Counted from the stretch's first letter, positions 1-13,446 are shown. The stretch: DNA of 64,000 bases from Astrocystis sublimbata (GCA_022453515.1 JAJNNY010000084.1:1-64000), one strand, 5' to 3'. Program-made: numbers and translations. The notes: generated by a model from the letters alone, not told the origin.

Positions 1-2297
1 ACGTACCTCAATATCGAAATCGAGTCGGCGGACTAGGTTCGTGGAGAAACGGGGTCCTTTGCCGTCCCGAGACGCTGCCAGAAACCGAAGGGCACGCAAC
101 ACCGGAAAGATAAATGAGTCAGTCCATTATAGAGAAGGTCTGATGTACCTTCAGGATGGGAAGTTACATTAATATTGCTGTGACTAAATCTTGTATGACC
201 TTGTAGCACACTGCATAATTAGGAATATGTTTTCAGACACATGCATGTGACTCTTGCCCCAGTGTGCAAGTATGGCGGGCAGTATGACCGTCGCTCGATT
301 CTTGTTGGCTTGGAAAATTGAGTTTGAATATCATAAGCAACTGCCTTGAAGTCATTGCCGGCATGCTTTGGAACATCAACATATGCGTTCTTCTCCTTAC
401 CATGAAGATTGCTATATTCAAGGTTCTTACCTGAATTGGCGAGGAGAATCGTGCACGCGGAATTTGGGGATCACGGCGCTACCCTGACGCATACATGATG
501 TCGTTCTCTTTGCAAATGAGCGACGCATAATACTCATCGATGACTTTACTCAGTCTGCTCACATGCCTGCGATTTGAGTTGCTCGGTCAGATGAGAGCCC
601 TAAAATGGACAACATCTTACACATGAAGAAAGGGACCATGACCAACCTGAGCATTTGATTTTCAACGCTGACGATAGTTCGAGGCTAGCCACGTACTAGA
701 GAAATCCGGCCTCTTCTGATACGTAGGCTCAAACTTCTCCCTTTGAATTTTTTTTGAAGGTTGAAAGTGCAAGTCTAAAGCTACCTTAGCTGCCCAGGTG
801 ATGGAATAGGTAATGGAAGTGAGCCGAGGCGTACCTACTTCAAGCCAAGACGAATACGACGCTAAACCTCATTCGTGTGGCGCTCGAAGCTGGCCCAAGG
901 GGTAAAACCCACGGGTGGTACCTAGAAGGCTCGCTAGCGCGATGAATTGTTCACTAAGTGTTACGTATGGGCGCATGGGGCCATGGGCATACGTACGGGC
1001 AAGCGCTAGGCAAAGCTTAAGGCGACTTACCTAAACCAGGCACGTTTACGTACCAATGAAGGCTCGGGAAGGGTGTCTCGACGGAGCCTTAGTGGCCCGG
1101 GTTTCCCTATCGCTCCCTATCTCCATCCACCTGGGCAAGCTGGGCATGGGCACATCAGGTCGGTCCTCCACCACGTCCTTGTCCTCCGACTGGAGTCTGG
1201 CGAGCCTGGCACCTTACCTTGAATACACATACCCCTTCCCATCGCTCCCAACAGCCCAGCCCCGAAGCCAGCCAGCCCAAACCGCTCGCTCGCATGTCGT
1301 ACCAGAACCTACGCATAGATTGCATAGCCGAACAGACTGCACTTTCCTGACACTTCCCACCGCTTCGTCGCCGCCCGTCGTCTGACATCTCCGGCCGCCT
1401 CGTCGCTTCGTCGCTGCGCCAGCACCTGCCAGCATCTACATACGACCTCGAACAGGCTACGACACCTCAACCATCTCCCATCTCCCATTTCGGTCTCTAT
1501 TTTGGCTTCGACTTCGGACTTCTCACCAGCAGCTGGCACAGTGGGCTCGAACCGGACGGGATTGGCCGCCCATTTCTTCAGTCATTATTTAACCTAGACA
1601 TCCGTTCCCGCCCGACCCCGGAGGAAGAACCGAGAAGACAGATCCCGAACAGCAGAACCTATCGCTACGAGGAGATAGAAAGGGCAGAAAGGGGAGGAAG
1701 GTCGAGAAGGGCGAGAAGGTCGAGAAGAAACGGGAGGCCGAAAGACACCCGAGCGAAACTCGACCAATATTATATTAAATTCCATATCGGGCGAATCGCA
1801 CACTTGTCGCTCGCAGGCCACGCCACGTCTTGCCCCCTTTCCCCCGAACACCCACCGACCAACATCACTGACCGCGGACTGTCCTGTCCTGTCCTATTGT
1901 GCGCTCGACGATAACCGTCGCCTGACCCCTGCCACACACCTGCTTGCTCGTCTCCTCTGCATCGATCAGCGTCGCCCGTCTCTGTCTGGGCCTGAGGCCG
2001 CCTGGGCTCCCCCCGAGTAAGTCATCTCCCTCTTCTCCCTTCGCCATGAGTTGCCCCATGCGTATCCCAATTGTGGCCCATGCATCTATGTGTTCGTCGA
2101 TCACCTGATTGTACATCTGGGCCAATAGACACTGGGTGGTCGGGGCAGGGGATGGCGTAGATGGTGCCGTGTCGTGCGACCATATCGACCTTGGGCAGTC
2201 GACATGATTTGCCCTGCTCTCTCATCGCTCGCCAGTCGCGTCCACACGGAACCCGAGCCTCGCTGACCACTGCATCGACCGAATATAGGACGGTAAT
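1..2297. other. gene-free 5' region; promoter and leader of ROM2-like gene
   Basis: I see no convincing coding sequence on either strand; the open frames are short, overlap one another and lack recognisable motifs. A purine-rich tract at about 1672-1740 has GAGAAGG-type repeats. The region from about 1380 onward is C/T-rich on the plus strand, as is common in fungal promoters and leaders. The last 280 bases probably contain a leader intron of the RhoGEF gene that follows. Confidence 0.6.
2017..2288 (+). other. possible 5'-UTR intron of ROM2-like gene
   Basis: A consensus donor GTAAGT starts at 2017 and an acceptor TATAG ends at 2288, nine bases before the ATG at 2298. Long leader introns are common in fungal regulatory genes. 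RNA reads spanning 2016/2289 would settle it. Confidence 0.4.
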
Positions 2298-5200
2298 ATG
2301 GCTGAGTATCAGTATGACCAACGCCGCTACGGCGCCCCCGCTGGCAACCAACGCGACGCTGCCTTCTCCAACATCTTCGGAGCCCATCCCCCTCCTGGTC
2401 GCAATGCCGCAGGCTCCGCCTCACCCCCCAACATGATGCCTCAGAGCGAGAGAACACAAACCATGTCCTCCATGTCCTCCATGAACCATGGCCCGCCGCC
2501 CGATATGCACCAGCGAGGACCCCCACGGCCCCAGCGCGGAGGCTACGACGACGTCGCCAACCGAACCCGGACTATGGATGCGAGCATGGCCAATGGCTAC
2601 TATCAAAGTCAGAGGAATCCGTCAGGAGGATATCCGCCTCGGCAGCCTGATCCCTATGCGCGACAACAGCAACAACAAGCTCCTCCCCAACGGTCTTATC
2701 AGGGGCCTCCGTCGCAGGGATCAGGTAGGTACGATCCCAGAGGTCCTCCAGGCATGCAACCAGGCTACCCGCCACGAAACCCCAACATGAGGTACCCGGG
2801 CGGCCCTCCGCCTGGGACTGCGCTCCGGGACGATCCTTATCGCTCCCAGTCTCTCGCAACCACCCCTCGCGCTCCCATGTATCAGCCTCCACCGAACATG
2901 TATCAAACACCTCAGCAGCAGTTCCGACAGCCGCCCAACCAGATTCCCAATCCGATGTCGCGGACTACTGCCCAAGGTCGAATTGTGCCCGAACGCCATC
3001 ACGACGACAGGGCCATGTCCATGACTGGCTACCCCCCAGACCGCGACTCGCATCAAACCATGAGCGGTCGCGTGATCCCGAACCGCATGAGAGCGCCTTC
3101 GAACGAGATGCCACCCGTGAATGCAAGCCCATATGCAAACGGGTACAACGGCTATGGCGTGACACCAGGTACAGCCACAAGGACGATGAGCATGGCCTCG
3201 TCCATCACCGTCAATGACCACGCTCGCACCATGTCCATGGCTAGTACCATTGTACCCGAAACCTCTGAGCAGGCCCGGCAGCAACTCGTGCATCGACCAT
3301 CAAACTCGACCAAGTCGCTAGATAACGATCGACCCCCGACCGCTAAAATACGATCTCCTATAGTTTACCCAGCTTTGCTGTCACGTGTTGCCGAATGTTT
3401 CCGCCAGAAGATCATAGTGGGAGAACGGACCAAGAACGAGCTGACCTATAAAAACGCATTCAGTGGTTCCGAGGCTGTGGACGTGCTCTCGTACATCATC
3501 CGGACAACAGACAGGAATCTGGCTCTGCTACTGGGCCGAGCGCTTGATGCACAAAAGTTCTTCCATGATGTCACTTACGAGCATAGGTTACGGGACTCGG
3601 CATCAGAGATGTACCAATTTCGCGAGTCACTCATGGAAGAGCATGAGTTGGAGGAAAAGCCACCTGTGAACGGTGTATTCGTCTTGCTCTCGGAATGCTA
3701 TTCACCTACCTGTACCAGAGACCAGCTTTGCTACTCCATCGCCTGCCCCAGAAGATTAGAGCAGGTCTCACGCCTAAATCTCAAGCCACAAGTGGGCTTG
3801 AAGAAGGACCAAGATGCAGTCATTATCGACGACATAGATCAGACCGACGAACAGAAGCTCTGGATCAACACAGTCCCGAAGGAGGTCGTTGATGGAGTAA
3901 GCGACAAGGAAAAGAAGCGACAAGAAGTCATTTCCGAACTGTGCTATACCGAAAGAGACTTTGTTAAAGACTTGGAATACCTCCGAGATTTCTGGATTCT
4001 ACCACTCCGGTCAAAGGGCTCGCCTATACCTGCGAATAAGAGAGAGCGTGTTGTCCAGCACATATTCAGCAACGTTATCGACCACCCAAGCATTCACTCG
4101 GTGAGCTCTAGATTTGCTAGAGCGCTTACGGAGCGACAGCAGAGGAACCATGTCGTGAAAAATCTCGGTGATATCTTCTTGGAAATTGTACCACAATTCG
4201 AACCATTTATATTGTACGGTTCCAAGCAGTTGGAGGCCAAGTTCGAATTCGAAAACGAACGCTCTAGCAACCCGTTCTTCTCCAAATTCGTTGATGAAAT
4301 TGAGCGTAGGAAAGAGTCGAGGAAGTTGGAGCTGAACGGTTATCTGACAAAACCTACAACTCGATTGGCCCGTTACCCCTTGCTACTGGAAAACGTCCTG
4401 AAGTACACTGAGGACGACAACCCTGACAAAGAAGACATTCCCAAAGTTCTCGTAATGATCAGAGATCTTCTGAGCCGAGTGAACGCCGAGTCTGGTAAAG
4501 CTGAAAATCGCTTCAACCTTCGCCGCCTGCATGAGCAACTCAAATATCGCCCTGCCGACAAGGTCGATCTGAAACTGACAGAAGATGGAAGAGAACTTGT
4601 CTTCAAGACACAGTTCAAGAAGACACCAACAGACCCCAGCGATATCACAGCGTTCTTATTCGACCACGCTGTTCTGCTTGTAAGGATAAAACAGTTGGGC
4701 AAGACCGAGGAGGTAAAGACATATCGAAGGGTAAGTTCAGACACTACATCTTATCTCGTCAATAGCTAACCTGGCCCAGCCTATACCCCTGGAGTTATTG
4801 TCGATAAAGGAAATGGACGAAGTAATCCCTCAGGGAGGAGTAAAACGAACATCGTCCAATTTGCCTTTCCGCGGGGGTAACAATGACAAGAAGGCGTCAG
4901 AGGGCTGGCCCATAACTTTCCGTCATCTCGGCAGGAATTATTACGAACAGGTGCTTTATGCCTCGAACCAATCAGCACGGCAGAAGTGGCTCGAGTTTAT
5001 TGATAATGCACAACAACGGCTCCGAGCGCGTGCGGATTTCTTTAATGTCACCACCGTGTCGCAAAACTTTTTCCAAGTCGGCAATCTTGTTAACACTGTC
5101 ACGCCATATGGTAAGAAGCGTGGAATCGCCCTCAACCCTTTGCACGCGCTAATAAGACTTAGATGGCGGTCGAAAACTGATCTATGGAACCGATCATGGT

Positions 5201-6173
5201 GTCTACGTGTCGGATCGGAAGGCTAAAGAGAGTCAGCCAAGGCGTGTCATCGATGCTCAACACATCACTCAGGTAGACGTGCTAGAAGAATATGGTCTTT
5301 TGCTGGTTCTTTCTAACAAAGCCCTACTTTCCTACCCACTAGCAGCATTAGATCCAAACGAGCCGGCACTGGCGAAACGTGCGAAGAAGATCCAGAGCAA
5401 CTGCAACTTCTTCAGGACTGGAATCTGTCTAGGGCGGCATCTTGTGTGCTGCGCGAAGCCAAGCGCACTATCGACCACGATCAAGGTGTACGAGCCCAAC
5501 GACTCGATGAGCAAGGGCAAGAAACAGAAGGGCTTCGGCAAGATGTTCAATGCTGGCCAGGATGAACTTAGGGCGTTCAAGGAGTTCTACATCCCGACCG
5601 AAGCCTCGTCTGTGCACTTCCTTAAGAGCAAGCTGTGTGTCGCGTGCGCGAGGGGGTTCGAGGTCGTGTCCCTAGAGACCCTTGAAACGCAGTCGTTGCT
5701 CGATCAGGCCGATACCTCGCTCGACTTTGTCGCAAGGAAGGAAGGCGTCAAGCCCATCCATATCGAACGGTTGAACGGCGAGTTCCTGCTCAACTACACA
5801 GAATTCTCGTTCTTTGTCAACAGGAACGGATGGAGGGCAAGGCCGGAATGGAGAATCGACTGGGAGGGAACGCCGCAAGCTTTTGCGTTGAGTTATCCTT
5901 GGATCCTCGCCTTCGAGCCGAACTTCATCGAGCTGAGAAATATCGAGAATGGTGCTATACATATTGTTCCGCATAAGAACATAAGGATGTTGCATAGTAG
6001 CACCCATGAGGTATGTGGCATTCACTCTTGTTGTCTTTCGCTTACTCCAAATGTTAACTATTGTGGTTTAGATATTATTCGCATACGAAGACGAGGCTGG
6101 CCACGACGTGGTTGCTGCTATCGACTTCTGGAAGAGTACCCGAAAGTCGGAGATGCCGCCAAGTCTACAGTGA
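2298..6173 (+). CDS. ROM2: Rho1 guanine nucleotide exchange factor, Rom2-like
   Basis: Predicted CDS join(2298..4730,4780..5110,5163..6010,6072..6173), 1237 residues; all three introns are GT-AG and keep frame. It activates Rho1-type GTPases in cell-wall-integrity signalling at the plasma membrane. Residues about 1-350 are low-complexity and rich in P, Q, N and Y. A DEP domain follows at about 352-445, then a DH (RhoGEF) domain at about 540-735 opening with the helix that contains ELCYTERDFVKDLEYL, a split PH region at about 755-910, and a CNH domain at about 922-1230. The last exon gives the usual CNH end (FAYEDEAGHDVVAAIDFWK). The segment VFVLLSECYSPTCTRDQLCY between DEP and DH is typical of fungal Rom2. 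Domain order and length fit the family, and the gene looks intact. The ATG at 2298 follows the likely leader intron. Confidence 0.93.
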
Positions 6174-9100
6174 ACTACTGACCCAACTTTTTGAAACCGG
6201 TGGTTGAAGTTGAGCTATAGGATGGCCAGTGGCAGGGTGATAAGATAAGATAAGAAGAGTAGCAGATGGTTATAATTTTCCACTCTATCGGCCTTAGAGA
6301 GGCTTGATGAGGCAGGCGCTTGGCTTCGAAAAGAACACAAAACGGCTATACGTTTGTAGGACCATACATACCAGGAGTGAAGGGGGAATGTTTGGACAGG
6401 ATAGGATAGTTATGCTCAATTTATCTATCTGTCTGATCTTCCAATAGCATGTGTGGCATAGAGCTACTGTTTTTGTTGTGCTTTAAGCATTCAATGAAAT
6501 TGATTACTCAACCTGTCATTTAGTCAATTTAGCTGGCGTATGTCTGTATCTGTCAGGTCGTGTCTTGCTTTTCTCCGAGCACAGAAAATGGCATGTTATG
6601 TTTATAAGATGAAATAGCACCCTTCATCCAGAGTATATAGCGCTGAGCAATGAACATGACCTCGTGAGCACTATTTCAGACGTAACACCTGTCGAAGAAG
6701 AACGAGAATGCTTTTCACTAGGTACTGAATTTGTCCCTTCCCCTACCCCCTTTTTCGTCTGACTCTGTGTTTCGGGTCTATCTTCAAGGAGTTCGCATCA
6801 ACAGAAATCAATATTATGAATATCACACGTTATAATTCTTAAATGGAATCAAGTAAAGAGGTCATGCGACAATATAATATAGGCCCCCTTACCTCTACTT
6901 AAATGCATATAGGTCTGTTCTGTCACAATACGCACAGGAAGCAAGCGTGAGAGCGAAAGCACGCACAAGTAACTTACGTGCAAGGCGCTGTACCTACTAA
7001 TCGCGATCCGAACTCCATTGGGATGAGCATGTGCCTGGAAACATCAGATTGTTCTGAAAATGCACAGACTATAGTTGGTATGGTGCCTGTTGCTCAACAT
7101 TTACTGGGTACTCCCACTTCGATCCTGTTCTACTCTGTTCTTTTCGTTACCGTTTATCCGGGGGGGTGATGCTGACGATAAAGTCACGGCGCGGCACAAA
7201 GTATAGTACGCAATTTGCAAGTAATAAATAGCGATCCGTGCGATGGTAATCATCAGGCGGTGATGGTATACGGCGTTAAGTAGGTATGGAAAGCTGCATC
7301 GTACGTCGCAAGGTTGTAGAACCGGTTGGTTTCCCACTCCGATCTGGTATTATTTAGCATAATTGGTACGGTCATTTTCTAGGCAACTATAAAGAGCAAA
7401 CGCCTCGCAAACCTTTCTGCTGAGGCTGAACACGATGACAAGATTGAAGTTTTGCTCATAATCATCTTGATAATTAATCCTCTATCTAGATGTCTGCCTA
7501 TTGCGAATCGTCTATACCTCAAAGCTCCTCTTGTTGTTACCCGTGCCGACGAGAGATGGGAACTCGAAAGTTTTCGGACAGATGACAACGGGCGCCAATA
7601 AAGCTTCTAAGGCCGGTAGCAGCAGCCTTATGGAATTTTGCCTTAATGTTTTTCTTGTGTCTGTTCTCATCACATAATTGATAAAATATTTGTACCTGTA
7701 TCTCGTCCTCGAAGCTATAGTCTTGCATGTTGCCTACCTAATGTAGCTATCTAGGTACGTATATACTATTACACCTAACTTAACCTTAACAACCTATTGT
7801 GTGGTAGATATTACTATAAGAGGTGGCTATAGCTTAGACCATGGCATCATTCGTGTTATAGTATAGGTCATGTTGAATACGAGTTTCTAATAGTAGCCTA
7901 GTGTGTTCTTGGACTTGAAATCCCCTTGGAGAACTTGATTAATGTGGCCTAAAGAGTGAAAAATGCTAGGTGTCCTTTTCTAAATCCCTTCTTAATCTTT
8001 CATTCTTTTTTCCCATCCTTGATCCAAATAGATGCTATACTTGAACTACACTAGATTCTTTTGCTGTTATCATTAACTACGTCCCTTAGGTAATTCGACC
8101 AGGTGACTAGTATTTCACTTGCTCACGCTTATAAATAGCTTCTTTCCACTCCTTTTGTACACTTAGGAACTTACCTTAGAGATCATCTGAATATAGGTTT
8201 ATAAGATCCCTTCTAGAGACTACGCTGGATATTCTTTCTATGAGCGATCGCATACTCCCTTACGTGACAACGATGTGTGTTCTGAGTCTCTTATCAGAAT
8301 TATCGCCATTAGACGCCCAGGAAATGACGTTTGAATTGCATAAGGAGAGAAAACTCTCCTTTTGCTACCCAGGACTAGGAGCTAATGTATAATTATACCC
8401 TGGTAGTGGCAGCTCATGGGTTATTGCGTACTGAGCCGCTGGTAAACCGTGAAATTCCTGTTTGAGAGCGAGGAAGACAGTGAGTGATTCATCACGACAT
8501 ATTTATTGAATAAACCCCTAATCTTGGGTTATCCCAAAACCCTGCGACTTGAACTGAAGTCGTCCTGTACGCGGGCGCCGGTACTGATCCCTAAGGGTGT
8601 TGGTTATACTTAAGTATTCACACTGATGATTGTGTGTATCACTGTATCATGTGGCTACAGATGAGTGATTGGTGTTGACGAGTCAACAATTGTTTGGGAA
8701 TCAAGAGATGGCTTCCCAATCGCCTTGGCGATCCATCATATTATGCAAACGCGAGGATGCCCGTTACCCCTACTGTGTATTCACTTGTGTCCTATGACGG
8801 CCGTTGAAGCTCGTTGCTATATACGTACCTCCTTAGCAAGCGGCATGATCGATGATACAAGCGAGAAGGACTTATCGTTGGCACAATGCAGGAAACTGTA
8901 GTCGGCATACTGTCATGTGCTTTTGCACCAGAGTAGTCAAGTAATCAAGTAGAATAGTAGGAGTAAGGTGTCAATTTTATTGATCCATGGGCTCCCTCAA
9001 GTCTTTGAGGTCGCCCAGTCCTTATATACATGATTTTGACCCCCAAGTGACCCTTTGAAAGGAAGCCTCCGGGTCACTGTGAGGCTTATGCTATCTTGGC

Positions 9101-9219
9101 ACCTAACAAATATACAGTAACAGGTCACAACTCTAACACAAAGTCGACTGATTTACAACGAGGCATACCCCCTTTCCATAACTAGTATGCCGCGAGGCAC
9201 TCCACTGCATATTTCGATT
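6174..9219. other. 3-kb gene-free spacer, AT-rich
   Basis: No gene supported. It holds the 3' flank of the RhoGEF gene, long AT-rich stretches (about 6800-8200) and a possible LTR remnant near 8900-9138. A 78-codon open frame at 8665-8901 has no recognisable features. A strip at 8480-8640 also looks like repeat debris, but I could not define its ends. Confidence 0.5.
8900..9138 (-). mobile_element. possible solo LTR / LTR-retrotransposon remnant
   Basis: Read on the minus strand from 9138, the segment opens with TGTTAG, carries a promoter-like TATATAAGG about 120 bases in, then an AATAAA about 60 bases later. That is the U3-R order of a fungal retrotransposon LTR. The far end is unclear (about 8877 or 8900). 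I found no clear 5-bp target-site duplication and no gag/pol coding next to it, so this is a remnant at best. Confidence 0.35.
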
Positions 9220-10465
9220 TCAGTTTATCTTCTTGAATCCAGGGTGTCCATTCACGGCAGTCAGCACACCTGTAGAAGGATGGCAAGCGATATACTCGAG
9301 GAATTGCTGTTCGGGCTTCAACACGAAGACTTCGTGATTCAAACGCAGCTTGATGATGCCATTCAGTTTTCTAACGTAATTGTAGAAGCCGTGGAAAATG
9401 TTCAGGTGAGTGGGGTGTTCCTTGCTCCAGCGCTCGAGCGAGGCGAGTTCGTCGAAATATGCCAGCCCGAACGTGCGATCGCGATCCGCTTTCCCTGTTG
9501 CTGAGTCCGTGATATCCATGAGGCGACAGCTGAAGCAGCCGACTTCTGGGCCGTGATCTCTGAGGAAGTCCATGCCTTTCGTTAGGGTGACACTGAATGA
9601 TTGGTTGAAGAATTAGTTGACACTCCCTTCAGTATAAATCTCATATATAAACTGGTGACGTGTTCTGTCTAGGCATTTTGATTCCTCTTCAAGGCGCATG
9701 GAGGTAAAGGAGAATGCAGAGTTCTTACTGTAGCTCCCTGTGATATAGCTTGCGCTCTTCCGGCTCCGTGTCAGACCAGTCTTGGCCCGAGCGAATGACC
9801 GTGAGATTTCGAATACCTGGGACGCGTACACGTCTGGGTCTGCCCGCTGCGTTTCCTGATGCATTCCAGTCAACCTCGTCACCAGTCAGACGATCTGTCT
9901 GAGACGCTGGGAGGCGATCCCGCACGCTGCCCCAGTATATGTGTTCCAGTACCTCGCCGCTGAAGCTCTCTTGCATATGCACAGCCCCCTCGGCCCTATC
10001 GTTATGGGATGCAATCGTCTCAACCCTGTCTATGGAAGGGAGAAAGACCTCGAGAAACCAACCATTCGCCTCTTTCTCGGGGTCAAGTGCGTCCCACCAT
10101 TGCTGAAACCCGCTTTCACGAGCCCAGACACGGTATGTTGCGGCACTCGACCAATATGCTATCAGCGTCTCGTTATAGTCGCCGCTGGCGTCCACAACGG
10201 AGGCAGTCTCGTGGAAACGGGGCTTATTAGAACTATCCTGAAGCTCTGAAGAAACGAACGAGGCCAGCTTAGATATGGCTTCGCTAATATGGCCGTTATC
10301 GCTGCGGGTAGGAAATTGCGCCCCGAAGACCGCCATAACGAGGTCGGTGGTGGACTCGGGGTAGCGGGCCATGTAACTCGGGAAGTGTGGAGTAAAGTTG
10401 TCGGGCAGCTTAGAGGGCACGGTCCTCTCTCGCCGAAGGTGCTCGGGGACAGCGGGTTCCGTCAT
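9220..10465 (-). CDS. aldoxime dehydratase (heme-containing dehydratase family)
   Basis: Predicted CDS complement(join(9220..9592,9729..10465)), 369 residues, with one phase-2 intron. The family (phenylacetaldoxime / aliphatic aldoxime dehydratase) removes water from R-CH=N-OH to give a nitrile, using a b-type heme bound directly to substrate nitrogen. It resembles the bacterial OxdA/OxdRE proteins along its length, including SGQDW near residue 226, MDFLRDHGPEVGC at about 253, WSKEHPTHLNIF and KLRLNHEV. By recall of OxdRE, His308 (second His of HPTHL) would be the heme ligand, His332 the distal catalytic His and Ser226 the substrate-binding Ser; all are present. The start is the ATG at 10465; the open frame further upstream has only a TTG. 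It diverges from the rhodopsin-domain gene at 11198. The protein has no targeting signal and is probably cytosolic. Confidence 0.88.
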
Positions 10466-11197
10466 GGTCGCTGTCAATGAGAGGTATTGCAGACGCAGTA
10501 TAGGAATGGAAGGGTGCCAGAGAAGAACGAGTGACGGATCCGAGGAACGGACCAGTATGGCTATTACGTAGGTAAACCGGATCCTCTTTTTGCATATTCC
10601 CTGAGAAGTATCCTTGCCGAAGTTGCCGTTTGGGGGGAACGCCTCCCTATAGCGAGGGTTACATTGCTATTGCCAAGCACAGCGTCGGGCTTACATGTGC
10701 TTACAGCGTCCAAAACTGGGCCAATGCTGCGTCGACAATACGGCGCATGCTATGAAATGCACTCAAATCGATTCGTGGTAAACTAAAGCAAACGCCTTTT
10801 AAGTGGTGTCCATAACAGACTTTCGTTTTCTTCGTTATGGTTGTAGTCCCTTGGTCCTTATAGTTGAATTGGACTTCCGCCTCTTGATATAGCCTTTTAT
10901 GTCTGGATCAACGAGGAATCATTTTTAAAGAATCAACCAATCGTGAAGTACTCAAGCCTGACCACCTATGAAAAGTCCACTTCCGTAGCCACCGCACGGT
11001 ATAAGCTCCCAACTCACCCCCAAGCAATTTCAAATTCTGCGTTCAGGTCATCAGTCCTAGAGTCCTAGCATTCGCCGGGAGGCAGATGCCATGTCATCTG
11101 GACACCACAACACTCTCGGTTGCCCGTGAGATCTTACCAACGTTTCAACTCGCTCATCACAGATCGCAACAACCGCATTCTGACAACAGTCGATATT
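10466..11197. other. divergent promoter region, aldoxime dehydratase / membrane protein
   Basis: The 732 bases lie between two divergent genes. I see no further coding sequence and no strong TATA box on either side. Confidence 0.5.
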
Positions 11198-12448
11198 ATG
11201 CAATTCTCTTCGCCGCCGCTGCCAAGTCAGTTCCCACCCGGGTATCTAGAGATCGATAACGGCAAGAATGTAATCGTGGCCAACTCAATCATCCTGGTCT
11301 TGACCACGGTTCTTTTCGCGCTGCGTCTTATTGCCCGCACTCTGACACCCGCGAAGCGAGGATGGGATGACCACCTGTTGATACCGGCTTATGTGCTCTT
11401 CTTAGGGTCGGTAGGAATTATCTTTGGTACGTCACGAGGGTCTACCTCTTCCGAAAGATAATCTTTCTTCCCGAAGGGCGTCAGACATGCTAACCCACCC
11501 ACTTTTGTCTTCCAGCCGAAGTCACGCAGGCGGGTGTCGGCCGCCACGCCGCCTCTCTCGGCGCCGAGCAATTAACTCAATACTCATTCTTGCTGTATCT
11601 CCTTTTCTGGTTCTACGTGCCGTCCAGCATGTTTTCGCGCCTCTCGGTCGTTGCCCTGTACTTACGCATCTTTGTCGACAAGCGGGCGCGCGTCGCTTGC
11701 TGGGGTGTCGTTCTGCTTCTTGTTGGCATCGGCGTCGGCAACGTCGTCACTGCCCAGGTTGCCTGTACACCGCTTGAATATACGTGGGATAAGTCCATTC
11801 CGAACGGAAAATGCGTAAACGAGCTCTTATGGTACCAAGTGACGGCTGGTTTCAATCTTGGTGCTGATGTGCTTATTTTACTCCTGCCGATAAAGACTGT
11901 TTCGAAATTACAAACTTCACTCGCGCAGAAGATTGGAATAGCAGTCGTTTGTCTCGCTGGAAGCATGTATGTCATGGAGACCCGACGTGTATTGATTAGA
12001 GTGCCTCTGCTGACGGTGCTGCGTGTAGTGGTCTAATAGCTTCTTCAGTCCGACTCAGTGTCTTTTTGGGGGAAGGCGAGTTACTCGAACATGATCCTAC
12101 TTGTAAGGCGGTCTTATCGACTCCTGCTATACCATACCCATTTATTAACATTGCCTAGTTGACGATCAAGCGTTCTCGTGGACAACCGTGGAATGTGGTT
12201 TCTACCTCTCAGCTGCCTGTCTTGTCGGATCACGCCCGCTCCTCACTCGAGCTCCTCAAAGAATGAAAGACATCCTTCACACTCCGCGCACGTCCGCTAA
12301 CCGAGGAAGCTTAAGGGACGGAGATGAGATGTCGTTGAATCGATATTACAAAAACCGCCAGGCCGACATGGAGGCCGACGAGACAGCCCATAATACCCCG
12401 ATCGAGCCAGTACCAGCGTACCAGAGCTATTCTCATCTATCCCGGTGA
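11198..12448 (+). CDS. rhodopsin-domain integral membrane protein, copy 1
   Basis: Predicted CDS join(11198..11426,11516..11966,12029..12102,12159..12448), 347 residues. It belongs to the fungal rhodopsin-domain / PTH11-SAT4-like family: seven predicted membrane helices, a helix-1 to helix-2 linker with RLIARTLTPAKRGWDDH, and conserved loop cysteines (CTPLEYTWDKS, NGKCVNELLW). Such genes often sit inside secondary-metabolite clusters, but their biochemical role is unknown. The first exon (229 nt) and third exon (74 nt) have exactly the same lengths and phases as in the gene at 21601, so the two are recent paralogues. Exon 3 differs from copy 2: copy 1 reads FLGEGELLEHDPT where copy 2 reads FFINAHEILTDPT. 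The cytosolic tail is charged and ends with a Tyr-rich stretch. Confidence 0.85.
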
Positions 12449-13446
12449 AAAGGAAGCGAGCGTAGTTCGAACCATAGTTCCAATAGATTAGAATTCCCAA
12501 CTCGTAGGTCCTAAGAGGCTTTGTTGCATGTGATGCATTCGACATACTAGATAGAGTGACCATCTATGCGAGAGATGACGTATACAGAGAAGTCGCTGCT
12601 ACTACGAGCAGCGAGCTGGGTATGGTGTCAAATTGTTGATCTCATCAAAAGCACCTCATCGAACGCTTCAATGGAGCTTATATGTTTCGCCCTGAACTAG
12701 GCAGTGGCCGCCAACCTAAGTCCGTCTCAAAGGACAGGAAGATGAATAACTGAAAACGAATAGGATGTACGTATGTATTTGCCTCATGAAATCCGTCGGC
12801 CGCGCAGACCGTGTTATGTAGCATGTAAGGAAGAAAGTTGAGGGTAATACTACAACGCTGACTGCAGCTTAATCTATGATGATGCACTCGTTTGCAATCA
12901 GCTGCAAGCTTGTCGGAATCACGGCGACCGCGGACCCTTACATCAAACATCACCGAGCCCTGTTTGGACCAGATCTAACTAGTCGAGTTGCGTCTTTGTC
13001 CCTGTTCTTTGACTCGTGACCGATCTTAGTGGCATAATGCATACGCAGGAGGCTGGGGACCAAAAAAAGTAAAAAAAGCGCTTGACTAACAGAGGTTTGT
13101 GGAGCTATCAATTAATATCACGATCTCTTTCAAATACATTCATACGTATAGAAAAACAGATATAAAGATCAAACCAGGCACGGTGGGCTTTTCAGACTTT
13201 TCAAGTTTGGTGCAATGATAGCTCAGAGGAAGCTGGCCCAACCTCGGATTTATGCATCACGTATCATGGTTTATGATCATATCAACTATACAATAAGCAC
13301 ATGTGTTTTTCTTCACTCGCGTTCTCACAGGTTGGAATGGAATGGGTCATTCAAGGCGTTTCGCATAAAGTGTAGTGAAATAAGTTTCTTTCAGATGATG
13401 GTAATTAGACTTGATATGACATGATTCATCATCCAGTGCCGGCCTT
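12449..13446. other. spacer between convergent genes
   Basis: The rhodopsin-domain gene and the SDR gene converge on this 998-base spacer. Bases 12451-12500 resemble bases 17458-17507 downstream of the FAD oxidase gene (see findings). Nothing else was recognised. Confidence 0.5.
12451..12500 (+). repeat. dispersed repeat, copy A
   Basis: The segment begins AGGAAGCGAGCGTAGTTCGA and continues to a core ATAGTTCCAATA. It matches 17458-17507 (GGAAGCGAGCG, then ATAGTTCCAATA) with a few substitutions. Both copies lie just 3' of a stop codon. The origin is unknown. Confidence 0.55.

Noticed and set aside
1056..1385. 109-codon frame before the RhoGEF gene
   Set aside because: Low-complexity Ser/Pro translation from a C/T-rich leader; no homology recognised and several overlapping frames of equal quality.
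2721..3293. 190-codon minus-strand frame inside the RhoGEF N-terminus
   Set aside because: Shadow of the Pro/Gln/Met-rich repeat coding; His/Arg-rich composition follows from the complement.
8665..8901. 78-codon frame in the left spacer
   Set aside because: No motif, AT-rich neighbourhood with repeat debris, isolated.
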